Assembly: GCA_029976005.1 (NCBI GenBank)
Contig: JARKOQ010000172.1
Location: 1 to 64,000, forward strand
Direction of reading: 5' to 3'
Source: Aggregatilineales bacterium
Lineage (GTDB): Bacteria > Chloroflexota > Anaerolineae > Aggregatilineales > Ch27
DNA length: 64,000 bases
Under the pieces are notes generated by a model. The model was not told the DNA's origin. It saw only the letters and a program-made list of their open reading frames with translations, and made no database searches. Below, piece by piece: positions 11,001-18,768 of the stretch. The first letter of the stretch is position 1. Every line of letters begins with the position of its first letter. The position numbers were made by a program, and so were the translations under genes.

Positions 11001-14000
11001 CGAGCAGGAGGCGGTCTGGCCCGCGAGCAGCGAGGTCGGACAGCTCGCCAGACTGGCGATGATCGCGTTGGTGCTGTCGTCGTAGGTCAGACCGTTGATG
11101 GTGGTCGTGCCATTATTGCGCAGCACGACCGTCCAGTTGATCGGGTGTCCACGCTCTGCCTCGGTGACGTCGGATGTCAGGTCGACAGCCAGGATAGGGT
11201 TGAGCAGGTCGACTTCGGCCTGACCCTGGACGACCAGGTTGTAGTCAACGCCGCCGATGGTCATCACGCCGTTGGCGGTCACAATGTTGGTGAAGGGATC
11301 GGAAGCTGTCGGCGGCACGACCAGCGAGGCCGTGCCCACGGCCGTCTGGCCGGGGGCGAGCTGGCCCGGGTTGGCGGGATTGGGGAATGTCAGGGTGACT
11401 TCGCCGGTCAGCGTGTCGACGGCCGTGATGTTGCGGATGGTATCGGTCAGGCTGGTGTTGGTGAGCGTGATCGTGTAGTTGATCGTGTCCCCGATGTTGG
11501 CGGATGCCGGGCCGGTCTTGATGACCTGGAGCGGGCTGCTGACCTGGACTTCCGCATCATCCTCGGTAAGGATGATCACGCCTTGTTCGACCGGCCCGGC
11601 CCCGGTCACGCCGCGAACGGTGACCGTGTTGACCAGGGTCTCACTGGCCAGATCGGCCGGCTTGATGACGTAGTTATTGCCCGCCGGATCGCTCTGCAGA
11701 TAGTTGGGGTTGCAGATGAACGGCAGACAGGGCGAATCGGCGGGATTGCTGATCGCGGCGGGCAGGGATTGGGGCGAGGTGGTGTAGACGCCCGCGCCGT
11801 TATAGCGCACGGCGATGGCGCCAAGCTTGTCGTCCGTCAGGACGACGTTCTCCATGCTGACCCGCGAGATGTTCCACACGGTGTAGTCGTAGTGCACGGT
11901 CTGCCCCACCAGGGCAAAGGTGGGGGTGGGCGTCTTGAGGATCAGGAACGGGCTGAAAATCTCGACCGTCGACGCGGCCGAGTATGGGACGTTGCCGGTG
12001 CCGTCGTTGACCGTGACCGTGAAGGTGTTGTTCAGCTCGTTCGGATCACGCGGCTGGACGATGTAGCTGTAGGTCATCGTCGCCGTTTCACCCGGCTGGA
12101 GGACGTTGTCTGCGGTGCCGGAGCTACCTGCGATCAGCGTCGCCAGAAAGTCACGCGGGCCGGGGGTTCCGGCGCTGTTGGACTGGTCGATGGCGGAGAC
12201 AAGCGTGTAGGGCGAGTCCGAAACATTCGAGACGCTGATCTGGTAGGTGACTTCGTCGCCAATCAGGGCGATACCATAGGCCGACTTGGTGACGATGATC
12301 GGCTCGGTGACATCGACTTCCCAGGTATCCACGGCGGAGACGAGCTGGTTGTTGACCGTTCCGGTGACGGTGGCCGCATTGGAAATGGCGCCCCGCGTGA
12401 CGTCATCGTTGTCCACCTCGTAGCCCGTGCCAGCGCCGCAGGGCGTCGTGGGGGCGGTCACCACCCAGACGGCGCGCGGAGGCAGGCTGGCCTGCGTCCC
12501 GATCGTGCCCAGGTTGGAGTCCTGCAAGGTGAGGTTGGTGATGGTGCTGAGCTGGCCCGTGTTGGTGATCGTGTAGGTATAGGTGATGCACTGGCCGCGC
12601 GTGGCGACGACCCGGTTGGCCGCCTTATCGATGGTCAGCGGGTTGACGACCTGGACATTCCACTGGTTCGAGTCCGCGACCCGGTCGCCGCTCACGCGCC
12701 GCGTGCCGGTCACGGTCGCGGTGTTGGTGATGGTGCTGTTCCGGCGGGTCAGGTCGGTGAGCGTCACCTGATAGCTGAACTTGCCGTAGGCCATTCCACC
12801 GGGCGTGCCCGCGATCGGATCGGCGGGAGCCAGACTCAGCGTCTCCGCGTAAGGCCCGGTCACGGCCGTGCCATCGTAGGGCGCGATCAGGACGTGGCCG
12901 TTCAGGCAGTCCGTCGACGTGGTCGGGCAGAGCGCGTCGCTCAACGTGACCCCGTCGATGATCTCGTCCGAGATGTTCTCGATGACGAACTCGTAGTTGA
13001 TGGTGTCTCCGACCGCGGCATTGTTCACGTTTGCCGTCTTGGTCAGGCGAATTTGCGTTGGCAGGACGTTGATAGTGGCGGTGCCGAAGAAGCTGCGTTC
13101 CAAACCCTGGTCATCGCGCCCGGTGATTCGCACCAGGATGGTCAGCGGGTCGGGGTCCGAGGACTGTACCGTGCGGGTGAATTCCGCGAATGCGCTTTCG
13201 AAGGGGGCCAGGTCATCCGGCACGGTGGTTGGACCGGAGCCGAAATTGATCTGGAGCTGGGTGGGGGCGCCCCCGCCGCTCACGACTTCCCAGTAGCCGA
13301 CGATGTCGGTCAGCGTGATCCGGCCGATGTTGGCGATGCCCACGTTGTACAGGACGGGCAGGCCGGGGCCCTGTTCGTCCGGCGGGTTGGACGAGACCGT
13401 GATGAACAACTGGGCGTCGCTGATGTCCACGATCTCGGAGGTCGAATCGGACAGTCCTGGCGTCGTGGTGAGGACCTCGATCACGTTCACGAGCGGGTCG
13501 GGATCGCTGCCGGCGACGGTGTAGGGCACGCTGAAGGAGTAGGTAGTCCCTGCGGGCAGTGACAGGCCGGTGGGCGGGATGCCACCGACCTGGCCGACCA
13601 GGCTGTCATTGATCGACTGGATGACAAAATCCTGATCTGGAGTCAGGTTGGTCACGGCGATGTCGTAGGTGATGGTATCGCCGCGCAGCGCCGATGTCCG
13701 GTCGGCGGTCTTGGTGATCTGGAGGCGATCGTCAAGGATGTCCACGAACACCGAGGCCGAATCCGAGATGATGGAGCCGGTGGTCGTAGTTGCCCTGACG
13801 GTGGCCGTCGTGCGGGTGGTGTAACCGAAGGGGTCCGGATCGCTGGGCTGGATGGTATAGACGAACGAGCCAGAGACGGAGCCACCGGCCGGGATGGATG
13901 TGCTGGTCAGGTTGACCTGACCGCCCGTGCAGCCGACGCCCGCGCCGGGTAGGGTACACAGCGGGAACGTGAGCGTGACGTTTACCAGCCCATCCGGCCC

Positions 14001-15407
14001 GGTATTGTTGACCTGGAAGCCGTACTGGACGGTGTTGTTGGGAAGCTGGCGGTTGGGCGTAACCGTCATGACCAGTTCCAGCGCGGGATTGGTCTTATCC
14101 ACGCTGGCCGTCCAGTTGTCGCCGACATTGGTGCCTCGCGGCGAGACGCCGACGGCGGTCACGATATTGATCAGGGGATCGGCGTCACTTTCCTTGACGG
14201 TATAGTTGACGGTGCGGGTGACGATATCACCGGCGGGCAGCGGATTGGGCACACCGGTGATGATGCCGGTCAGCGAGTCGACGACCGTGACGTTGTTGAG
14301 CGGCACGTCGCCATTGTTCTCGATCCGGATCGTGTAGGTGATGGTTTCGCCGACGGCCGCTTGCTGCACGTTGGCATACTTCAGCACGCGCAGCGAGGGA
14401 ATCGCCTTGGTGGTCGTCGCACTGTCGCCAAATACCGCAGTGATGCCGGAAGCCTGGGCCTGAACCACCACGCTGTTCAGGACGGGGTTGGGGTACTCCG
14501 GCCGCATCGTACATGAGAAATTGCCAGTCGCCAGCGCGCCAATCGAGGCTGGCAGGCTCAGGGTGCTCATCAGGCCTTCAATGGTCGAGCCTGGAGTCGG
14601 GGTACATGCCCCGAATGTGCTCGTCTCGAAATAGACGTCGTTGATGAAGTTCAGGGTGGTGGCAATGGCGCGGTTGTTGACGACGGTCAGCGTCCAGGTA
14701 ATCGTGTCGCCGACTTCGACGGCGGCGCTGGCGGTCAGGTCGACCGAGATGTTGGGGCCGTCGACGCGGAAGGTCAGATTGTTGGTGGAACCCGTGTCCT
14801 GGTCGCAGACGACGCCTATGCTTGGAAAAGTGCCCCAGGCATTCCAGCGGTAGTCCATAACAACCGGGTCCGAGGCCCGGGCCGTGTATTCGACATAGGC
14901 CTGGGCGACTTCTCCTGGCGAGAGGATGCCATCGAAGGTGATCGGATTGCCGGAGAGATCGGTCCAGATGGGATCGATGTCAACCCGGTTGAGGGCGTTA
15001 TTCCAGTCCATGCGGACATTGCCCTGAACTCCGGTCGCATCGACCGCCGCCGTGTTGGTCACGCGCACGACGATGCGCACCAGGTCGCCCGGCGTGACCT
15101 GGATCAGGCTGCCTGTGAATCCGCCGGGGTAGAAGTCGTTGTGCAGGATATTGCGGTTGCCGAAAATCGTAGAGACGGTGTGCAGTTCCCAGAGCTGCAC
15201 GCTCAGCCGATTGCCAGAGTCATTCGGGCAGACTGCCGGCGGCGTGGCGCCACTGGGCCGCTCCGGTATTTCGGCGGGTTGCGCCGCGGCCTCCTCGCCG
15301 GCATAGGCGCGCGGCGCGGCCTCCGGCTGGATCAGGCCGGAAGCGTTCAGGACCAGCAGCACGATATAGAGCAGAGTGAGGGCAGACCGCAGCCACTTCC
15401 TAGACAT
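5031..15407 (-). CDS. Giant DUF11-repeat surface protein with sorting signal and built-in sortase
   Basis: This is a 3458-residue exported protein. A signal peptide (cleavage near AYA, residues 34-36) leads into two N-terminal beta domains and about 24 DUF11-like (Ig-like beta sandwich) repeats of 105-130 residues, reaching about residue 3150. Repeats share the pattern K-T-A-D, G-D-T-I-T-Y, V-x-N and S-D-P-D-P-L-x-N. After the last repeat comes LPATG (3160-3164), a membrane helix (about 3175-3197), a short charged loop, a second helix (about 3204-3228) and a Pro/Thr linker. The end is a sortase transpeptidase domain (about 3305-3449) with His3365 in LAGH, Cys3428 in TLITC and Arg3445. Family knowledge: DUF11 arrays form stalks, and sortases cleave LPxTG and join it to an amine. 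Inference: the chain may process itself. Confidence 0.9.
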   Translation of the reverse strand: MSRKWLRSALTLLYIVLLVLNASGLIQPEAAPRAYAGEEAAAQPAEIPERPSGATPPAVCPNDSGNRLSVQLWELHTVSTIFGNRNILHNDFYPGGFTGSLIQVTPGDLVRIVVRVTNTAAVDATGVQGNVRMDWNNALNRVDIDPIWTDLSGNPITFDGILSPGEVAQAYVEYTARASDPVVMDYRWNAWGTFPSIGVVCDQDTGSTNNLTFRVDGPNISVDLTASAAVEVGDTITWTLTVVNNRAIATTLNFINDVYFETSTFGACTPTPGSTIEGLMSTLSLPASIGALATGNFSCTMRPEYPNPVLNSVVVQAQASGITAVFGDSATTTKAIPSLRVLKYANVQQAAVGETITYTIRIENNGDVPLNNVTVVDSLTGIITGVPNPLPAGDIVTRTVNYTVKESDADPLINIVTAVGVSPRGTNVGDNWTASVDKTNPALELVMTVTPNRQLPNNTVQYGFQVNNTGPDGLVNVTLTFPLCTLPGAGVGCTGGQVNLTSTSIPAGGSVSGSFVYTIQPSDPDPFGYTTRTTATVRATTTTGSIISDSASVFVDILDDRLQITKTADRTSALRGDTITYDIAVTNLTPDQDFVIQSINDSLVGQVGGIPPTGLSLPAGTTYSFSVPYTVAGSDPDPLVNVIEVLTTTPGLSDSTSEIVDISDAQLFITVSSNPPDEQGPGLPVLYNVGIANIGRITLTDIVGYWEVVSGGGAPTQLQINFGSGPTTVPDDLAPFESAFAEFTRTVQSSDPDPLTILVRITGRDDQGLERSFFGTATINVLPTQIRLTKTANVNNAAVGDTINYEFVIENISDEIIDGVTLSDALCPTTSTDCLNGHVLIAPYDGTAVTGPYAETLSLAPADPIAGTPGGMAYGKFSYQVTLTDLTRRNSTITNTATVTGTRRVSGDRVADSNQWNVQVVNPLTIDKAANRVVATRGQCITYTYTITNTGQLSTITNLTLQDSNLGTIGTQASLPPRAVWVVTAPTTPCGAGTGYEVDNDDVTRGAISNAATVTGTVNNQLVSAVDTWEVDVTEPIIVTKSAYGIALIGDEVTYQISVSNVSDSPYTLVSAIDQSNSAGTPGPRDFLATLIAGSSGTADNVLQPGETATMTYSYIVQPRDPNELNNTFTVTVNDGTGNVPYSAASTVEIFSPFLILKTPTPTFALVGQTVHYDYTVWNISRVSMENVVLTDDKLGAIAVRYNGAGVYTTSPQSLPAAISNPADSPCLPFICNPNYLQSDPAGNNYVIKPADLASETLVNTVTVRGVTGAGPVEQGVIILTEDDAEVQVSSPLQVIKTGPASANIGDTINYTITLTNTSLTDTIRNITAVDTLTGEVTLTFPNPANPGQLAPGQTAVGTASLVVPPTASDPFTNIVTANGVMTIGGVDYNLVVQGQAEVDLLNPILAVDLTSDVTEAERGHPINWTVVLRNNGTTTINGLTYDDSTNAIIASLASCPTSLLAGQTASCSWQYTVGTSDPDPLVNTLTVQGTDTGGQSLTASDNAIVDIIDPRFRVSKVADPGIGFVGSTITYTITVTNSSGSIMDSVAATDDLTGPVPLVFPSGVSGRLNPNESAVGVITYTLSQADPSPLFNRVSASGRTIPAGLQLSDSTYTTVLISSSQLLVEKQASPSVVQVGNTITYNIAITNIGQTRIRNLRVVDAAVGLDTSASPNTCGGPVDANGDGSTDYTLTCTVTNPLTVSPAEELRPFQVAFISYRVVASATIPDPFVNEVRVTGLDSSDKPVEGIDRVAVDIAVPGILLTKTADRSGASVNDTIQYTIELVNVGASPLTGIQVVDNVTGQLVPMSYNGGAATTDPALSSLAAGRTARGVVFYVVTRTTPNPFVNTVTVTNDQGLTDGAAATVEIRDLSLTVTKRADVTSALIGDTITYTIEVTNTSSTALTAVMALDQLSGLPVPLHSPTSGLEITSLAVGERAVGTFLYTVPPTVPDPLINRVTVSGRAPSGVVVSTSALAVVDIREADISLSKIAINGAQSGDSITAAVGDTITYQFTIANAGTSNLSNVQVSDPLCATALTGCTGGLVNFIFPGQSVPATTGTLGPNESVTGSITRVIQTSDPDPLVNTARATARTISGVLIQDADSATVQISASALVVTKTIRGIGTCASAVPATSAEIGDTLAYDIEVRNLSASTTIMNVAVQDALTGNYIPFSTFTTPITPGPGTTGPLGPSGFAQACITATVPAGATSPFVNTAVATGQIGGLPVMDTSSASIPLTTSDLLVTNTPDRSFASIGDTVTFTVTIRNTGLTTITSLAASSLPTGSALPLSVTTLAPGQSTIASYTHTISGMDADPYRTTANVTGLSQSRTITGAATASVDIVSPNIRIVKSATPTLATVGTPINYTIAVTNTGTTNIESVTITDTLLGGNITSRFPAVSAAQPLIPGATISATLSRTVTSADGDPAVNTAAVTAVTATGATLTDTSTAQVNIAGSGLQVIKRASVAAAQNGDVITYTVEITNTSTTRVSGLTISDSLTSGLTLPQYSLDPGQRISTSYTHTVNTSTDLDPLINTVAVAGRDQLGVAVSDTSSATVALLSNANLRVILTADRARVLATEPINYLATVTNIGAETLNNITLVATRPDGSTLSLITLADTISLGSGQSVTRTFSYTVQPADVSPITTTVTATGIGAIAGTVTDTSSVRTGLTASSIDIDLRTANCAVPCVAVVGDLVTFAATVTNSGATLLTGLSMTSPQAVTSANPTGQLITGAPPIIQPGESHTVTFAYRVPLGVPPQTLVSVTASAQDPVGATVMQTFDLILSTATPRISVVLTADKTQAANGDTVTYTATITNVGNTTIYNVALVDSRYGSIVVSPAILSLTPNAARQVTFTHVITASDPDPLVNTLTVSATTSFNRSVADNDTFSINVRRPELFVTVAADRSIATVGELINYQITVLNIGDGPVRTLRAVYITATPTQGAGTQQRPSLQGGSIQLTLPADGTLAEGVGTTGTFNHVVTSADANPLTFRVTATGEGLVGTTQVTVSDDALISTPLITVDSSGNPIVVGTPIPGTAAPEVTKTADLAYAIPGGLLTWQVSVRNPGTDPLSGIIVTDTLESTMVLQSVTINNGTIESEGNVIVATTGTLTFNQSAVLTVIARVREDVLANQVLQNIGCATSIGAQQATCATGTVRVSPDASMLPATGAADVAPGQPDFPIGALMIGLLALTGLLGLALNVQDKGLRLVIIVALVAAAVVIVAVVASLVLNLGSAPVGTPQAAAATATPPEAMSAPLETALPTSTPEPGQPTAPPPTPIPIPTAIAALPPGQRVPVETVSQPPFSPQYDRELYIPKLGLSDSVPIVTVPLRNQTWDVRDLGQSIGFLEGTTWVEEAGQGLGGNTVLAGHIQITTGVPGPFRDLDLLEVGDSIFLAERGRIYEFMVYTIDVVAPDDVEVTYPTRNQTLTLITCTTWDAFRGIFEERLAIRAVPVRIMDIQAGA
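5061..5495 (-). other. Sortase catalytic domain encoded at the end of the giant gene
   Basis: The domain covers about residues 3305-3449. It begins near LYIPKLG and contains the catalytic His (LAGH), Cys (TLITC) and Arg (RLAIRA) in the usual order and spacing. The class is uncertain; the TLxTC pattern fits classes D, E or F. A membrane helix and a Pro/Thr spacer precede it, so it should lie outside the membrane on the same side as the repeats. Confidence 0.85.
5805..5930 (-). other. LPATG cell-wall sorting signal within the giant gene
   Basis: Codons for LPATG occupy 5916-5930. They are followed by about 10 polar residues, a hydrophobic helix and a loop with Lys and Arg. That is the standard order of a sortase substrate tail: motif, helix, positive charge. 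Unusually, the protein does not end there but re-crosses the membrane into a sortase domain. Confidence 0.75.
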
Positions 15408-15509
15408 AAGCTTCCCCCGCAGGATAAGGCCAGGATCGGGCTTTCCCCGGCCGCAGCAGTCGCACGGATTATCGAGGAAACATGAGTTTATAGATCGCCA
15501 CTAGATATC

Positions 15510-15539
15510 ATTATCAGCTTTCGTAGAGCCAAGCGGCAA
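15510..15539 (-). promoter_or_regulatory. Candidate promoter of the giant surface-protein gene
   Basis: On the minus strand TTGCCG (15539-15534), an 18-base spacer and GATAAT (15515-15510) resemble a sigma-70 promoter. They lie about 100 bases before the ATG at 15407. The rest of the intergenic stretch 15408-15593 is AT-richer than its surroundings and shows no other clear signal. Confidence 0.4.
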
Positions 15540-15593
15540 GTGTCAGAAGGTACTATTTTGTTACAGTGTTGTGCAAGTTCGGTAAGGTTACAG

Positions 15594-16781
15594 TCAACGG
15601 GCATCGAGACCCGCGTAGCTTTCCAGCAGGCGCACTGCCTGAGCCGGCCAGCCGCAGACCTGCTGGGCCGCCTGAAGCGCGGCCTGCCACGCCTGGCGCG
15701 TGTCTGGATTCTCCAGCCGGATGATGGCTTCCGCCAGTGTTTCCGGCTGATCGGCATCCCACAGCGAACCGATCGGATATTCCACGAGAAAGTGGGCCAA
15801 CGCCGGGGTCCGGGTCGAGAGCACCGGCAGGCCGGCGGCGATCGCTTCCAGCAGTTTGGTGGGGACCGAGAGCGCGTAGTTTGGCTCGGATGCCGTGATG
15901 GCGATCAGGGATGCGTCCGCGTTCTGGATGGCGGCGCTGACTTCGGCAGAGGCGATCGGCGGATGGAAGTGGACCTGCCGGCCGACGCCCAGCGACTCCG
16001 CCAGCGCGGCCAGCGCCGCCTTCTGTTCGCCGTCTCCCAGGAAGGTCAGGTGAACATCCGGCGGGCAGAGGGCCACGCCTCTGACCAGTTGATCCAGACA
16101 GCGTCCCCGGCGGATCAGGCCCCCGGTGTGGATCAGCCACAGGCGCGCGCCTTCGGGACGAGGCAGGGGCGTGGCATTTCCCACACACGTAACCCCATTA
16201 AGTATGGTCACCGGGCAGGCGCATCCCCACCGGCGGGCCATGAAGTCAGCTCGATAGGGGCTGTTGGCCAGGATCAGATTGGCCCGGCGGGCCAGGCGGC
16301 GTTCCAGGGCGCGTTCCACGGCGAGGCGCAGCCGGGGCCAGGGATGGGGAGGCTCCGGATAGCGGTAGAGATACAGCTCGTGGGCGTCGTAGACCAGGCG
16401 AGTCTTGCGGCGTTGGCCCAGGCGGGCCAGGGCGACCATCACCAGGGCCGGGAAGTCGTGGGCATGCCAGATGTCGGCGGATTGACGGCGCAGACTACCG
16501 AGCAGGGCCAGTCCCTGGAGCACGTGGCGCAGCCGCTTGAGCAGCGGCAACCGGCGCAGGGCCTCCAATTCTGGCCCGTAGCGGAAGCGGCGGATTTCCC
16601 AGAGGCCCGCGGATTCGTGATCGGGCAGCGGGCTGGAAGCGTCGTGCGTGCCGATCACGCTGACCGGGTAGCCCGCCTCCGCCAGGGCAGCCGCTTCGTT
16701 GCGCACCCGGGTGTCAAACGTGACCTCGTTGAGGACGAGCATCACAACCCGTGGACTGCCAGGGCTGACATGCTTGATCAT
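15594..16781 (-). CDS. Glycosyltransferase, GT-B fold (GT4-like)
   Basis: This 395-residue cytoplasmic enzyme would transfer a sugar from a nucleotide donor to a lipid or polysaccharide acceptor. The N-terminal half has the acceptor-side Rossmann start VVMLVLNEVTFDTRVRNEA, and WHAHDFPAL. The C-terminal half has IHTGG, FLGDGEQ and the donor-site stretch SVPTKLLEAIAAGLPVL, typical of GT-B glycosyltransferases in cell-envelope pathways. Donor and acceptor are unknown. The start codon overlaps the upstream end of the divergent cobalamin adenosyltransferase frame. It lies upstream of the giant surface-protein gene on the same strand, so envelope decoration is a reasonable guess. Confidence 0.85.
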   Translation of the reverse strand: MIKHVSPGSPRVVMLVLNEVTFDTRVRNEAAALAEAGYPVSVIGTHDASSPLPDHESAGLWEIRRFRYGPELEALRRLPLLKRLRHVLQGLALLGSLRRQSADIWHAHDFPALVMVALARLGQRRKTRLVYDAHELYLYRYPEPPHPWPRLRLAVERALERRLARRANLILANSPYRADFMARRWGCACPVTILNGVTCVGNATPLPRPEGARLWLIHTGGLIRRGRCLDQLVRGVALCPPDVHLTFLGDGEQKAALAALAESLGVGRQVHFHPPIASAEVSAAIQNADASLIAITASEPNYALSVPTKLLEAIAAGLPVLSTRTPALAHFLVEYPIGSLWDADQPETLAEAIIRLENPDTRQAWQAALQAAQQVCGWPAQAVRLLESYAGLDAR

Positions 16782-16839
16782 GATTGATATACTCTATGTT
16801 TATGAACTGTACAGGTATCCAGATTGGGGCAACGCAACA

Positions 16840-17403
16840 TTGAAAATATACACGAAAACCGGGGATAGCGGCGACACGGGCCTCTTTGGTGGGGGCCGGG
16901 TGCGCAAAAGCGGCATCCGGGTCGAGGCGTATGGAACCGCCGATGAACTCAATTCGATCCTGGGACTGGTGCGCGCCTACGGCTTGCCGGAACCGGCCGA
17001 CCGGTGGCTGGTGGACGTCCAGAACGATCTGTTTTGTCTGGGGGCTGACCTGGCGACCCCGATGGAGGCCAAGTCCGCCTGGATCGTGCGCCTGGAGATG
17101 GCGGCAGTGACGCGCCTGGAGCAGGTGATCGACCAGATCGAGGTAGACCTGCCGCCGCTTAAGAACTTCATCTTGCCCGGCGGCGCGCCGGCGGCAGCCG
17201 CGCTTCACGTGGCCCGGACGGTCTGCCGGCGGGCGGAGCGCATTGCCGTGCAGTTGAACGACGAGCAGGAGATCAACCCGACCGTCCTGATCTATCTCAA
17301 CCGCCTTTCGGATTTGCTGTTTGTCCTGGCGCGTTGGGTCAATATCCGGCTCGGACAGAGCGAAACCGAATGGCAGTCGGGCGGGCGTTCAGACCCGGCC
17401 TAG
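16840..17403 (+). CDS. Cob(I)yrinic acid a,c-diamide / cob(I)alamin adenosyltransferase, PduO type
   Basis: This enzyme moves the adenosyl group of ATP to cob(I)alamin, making coenzyme B12. The family hallmark KIYTKTGDSGDTGLF opens the protein, followed by RVEAYGTADELNS, and AALHVARTVCRRAER near the C-terminus; all are ATP- or corrinoid-binding segments of the PduO fold. I chose the TTG at 16840 because the homologous start is Met-Lys-Ile-Tyr. The frame is open upstream to an ATG at 16780 that would overlap the divergent glycosyltransferase start. The length is 187 residues, normal for the family. The stop overlaps the stop of the convergent next gene within the four bases CTAG. Confidence 0.9.
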   Translation: MKIYTKTGDSGDTGLFGGGRVRKSGIRVEAYGTADELNSILGLVRAYGLPEPADRWLVDVQNDLFCLGADLATPMEAKSAWIVRLEMAAVTRLEQVIDQIEVDLPPLKNFILPGGAPAAAALHVARTVCRRAERIAVQLNDEQEINPTVLIYLNRLSDLLFVLARWVNIRLGQSETEWQSGGRSDPA

Positions 17404-18272
17404 AGGTCGGCGGCCAGACGGAATCCGACCACGTTATCCTGGCCGTGCGGGTAGTAGCAGTAACGGGCCGCGCAGCGCGCGTCATCCGGCCCGTGATACC
17501 AGGAGCCGCCCCGGACGATCTGCGGCTCTGCGGCGGCTCTGGGATTGGCCGGTTGGTCCAGGGCGAGCGGGTAGCGGCGCAGGGGGGAATCGCACCATTC
17601 CCAGAGGTTCCCGGCCATGTCCGCGCAGCCGAACGGGCTGTCCCCCAGGGGGGAGAACTGGCCAACCGGCGTGGGGCAGGCCCGGCGCGGCGCGGGATCG
17701 GGGGCGTCCCAGCTATCGACCGTCTCCGGCGCGGTGTTGGCATAGGCCGGCTCCCAGCGATTACCCCAGGGATAACGCCGTCCGTCTGTGCCCCGTGCGG
17801 CTTTCTCCCATTCCGGCTCGGTGGGCAGGCGGTAGGCTCCGCCGCTGACGTGGGACAGCCAGCGACAGTAGGCTGCGGCCGCGTGCCAGCTCACCCCCGC
17901 GACGGGCAGGTTGGGATCGTCCGACCAGTCCGGGTCCGACCAGTATTCGGGCTGAGTGATCCGGTTTTGTTCTCGCCAGCGCCAGCCAGACTCGCTCCAG
18001 AAGACGCTGTCCAGGTATCCCCCCGCTTCGACGAAGGCCGCGAATTCGCCGACCGTCACGGGATAGCGCCCGATCTGGTAGGCGGGCAGAGTCAGGGTAT
18101 GCAGGGGCTGCTCCCTGGCGTACCACTCCATCCGGTTGCCGTGCGCCGTGCGCCCCAACTGCCGTACTTCGCGCGGGTCGGTGCCCATCAGGAAGGGACC
18201 GGCGGGAATCGTCACCATAGCCGGATGAGGCACGTTCGGCGCTGCTTGGGGGTTGGAGCTTGCCTGAGACAT
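17400..18272 (-). CDS. FGE/SUMF1-fold (formylglycine-generating-enzyme-like) protein
   Basis: This 290-residue protein has the C-type-lectin-like FGE-sulfatase fold: IPAGPFLMGTD near the N-terminus, VSWHAAAAYCRWLS, YRLPTEPEWEKAARG, DMAGNLWEWC, and RGGSWYHGP with VGFRLA at the end. True formylglycine-generating enzymes carry two copper-binding Cys shortly after RGGS in an SYLCHxSYC-type segment. Here that segment reads WYHGPDDARC, so the catalytic pair is absent. The protein is more likely one of the non-FGE members of the family, which serve diverse oxidative or structural roles. The start is the ATG at 18272; the frame continues upstream into aroQ. It is last in the aro gene run, 56 bases after aroQ. 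Confidence 0.75.
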   Translation of the reverse strand: MSQASSNPQAAPNVPHPAMVTIPAGPFLMGTDPREVRQLGRTAHGNRMEWYAREQPLHTLTLPAYQIGRYPVTVGEFAAFVEAGGYLDSVFWSESGWRWREQNRITQPEYWSDPDWSDDPNLPVAGVSWHAAAAYCRWLSHVSGGAYRLPTEPEWEKAARGTDGRRYPWGNRWEPAYANTAPETVDSWDAPDPAPRRACPTPVGQFSPLGDSPFGCADMAGNLWEWCDSPLRRYPLALDQPANPRAAAEPQIVRGGSWYHGPDDARCAARYCYYPHGQDNVVGFRLAADL

Positions 18273-18328
18273 CGTTTCTACCCAATCCAGGTGCCCTGGC
18301 AGGCGGGGCGGCGGCGAAGGGGCGTCCT

Positions 18329-18766
18329 CTAGAGCAGACCCAGGTGGCCGAGCAAGGCATCCATCCCCAGGATGTAGCTCCGCCAGCCGAATCCGCAAAT
18401 CTGGCCCAGGCAGACCGCCGCCAGCATCGAGCGGTGGCGGAAGGATTCCCGGGCGTGAATGTTGCTGAGGTGGACTTCGACCACGGGCAAATCGATGCTG
18501 GCGATCGCGTCCCGCAAGGCGATGGAGGTATGGGTGTATGCGCCTGGGTTCATCACCACGCCGCCCGCCCAGTTGCGCGCGATGTGCAGGGTATCGATCA
18601 ACACGCCTTCGTGGTTTGACTGCTGGATGCGCACGGTGACGCTCCGGGCGAGCGCGTGCTCCTTGATACGATCGTTGATGTCGTCGAGCGTCAGGGAGCC
18701 ATAGACCTCCGGCTCGCGCTGGCCGAGCAGGTTGAGGTTCGGGCCGTGGAGTATCAGGAACTCCAT
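18329..18766 (-). CDS. aroQ: 3-dehydroquinate dehydratase, type II
   Basis: AroQ dehydrates 3-dehydroquinate to 3-dehydroshikimate, the third shikimate step. At 145 residues it is a normal type II enzyme. Motifs are [17 protein letters not shown], with the catalytic Tyr of VYG, then the NPGAYTHTS substrate loop, and [16 protein letters not shown], with the catalytic His at its end. I chose the ATG at 18766 because the protein starts [10 protein letters not shown] as in relatives. It follows aroB by two bases and is probably translated by coupling. Confidence 0.96.
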   Translation of the reverse strand: MEFLILHGPNLNLLGQREPEVYGSLTLDDINDRIKEHALARSVTVRIQQSNHEGVLIDTLHIARNWAGGVVMNPGAYTHTSIALRDAIASIDLPVVEVHLSNIHARESFRHRSMLAAVCLGQICGFGWRSYILGMDALLGHLGLL

Positions 18767-18768
18767 GC

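Noticed and set aside
17400..18272. Annotation as an active formylglycine-generating enzyme
   Set aside because: The paired copper-binding cysteines after RGGS are missing.
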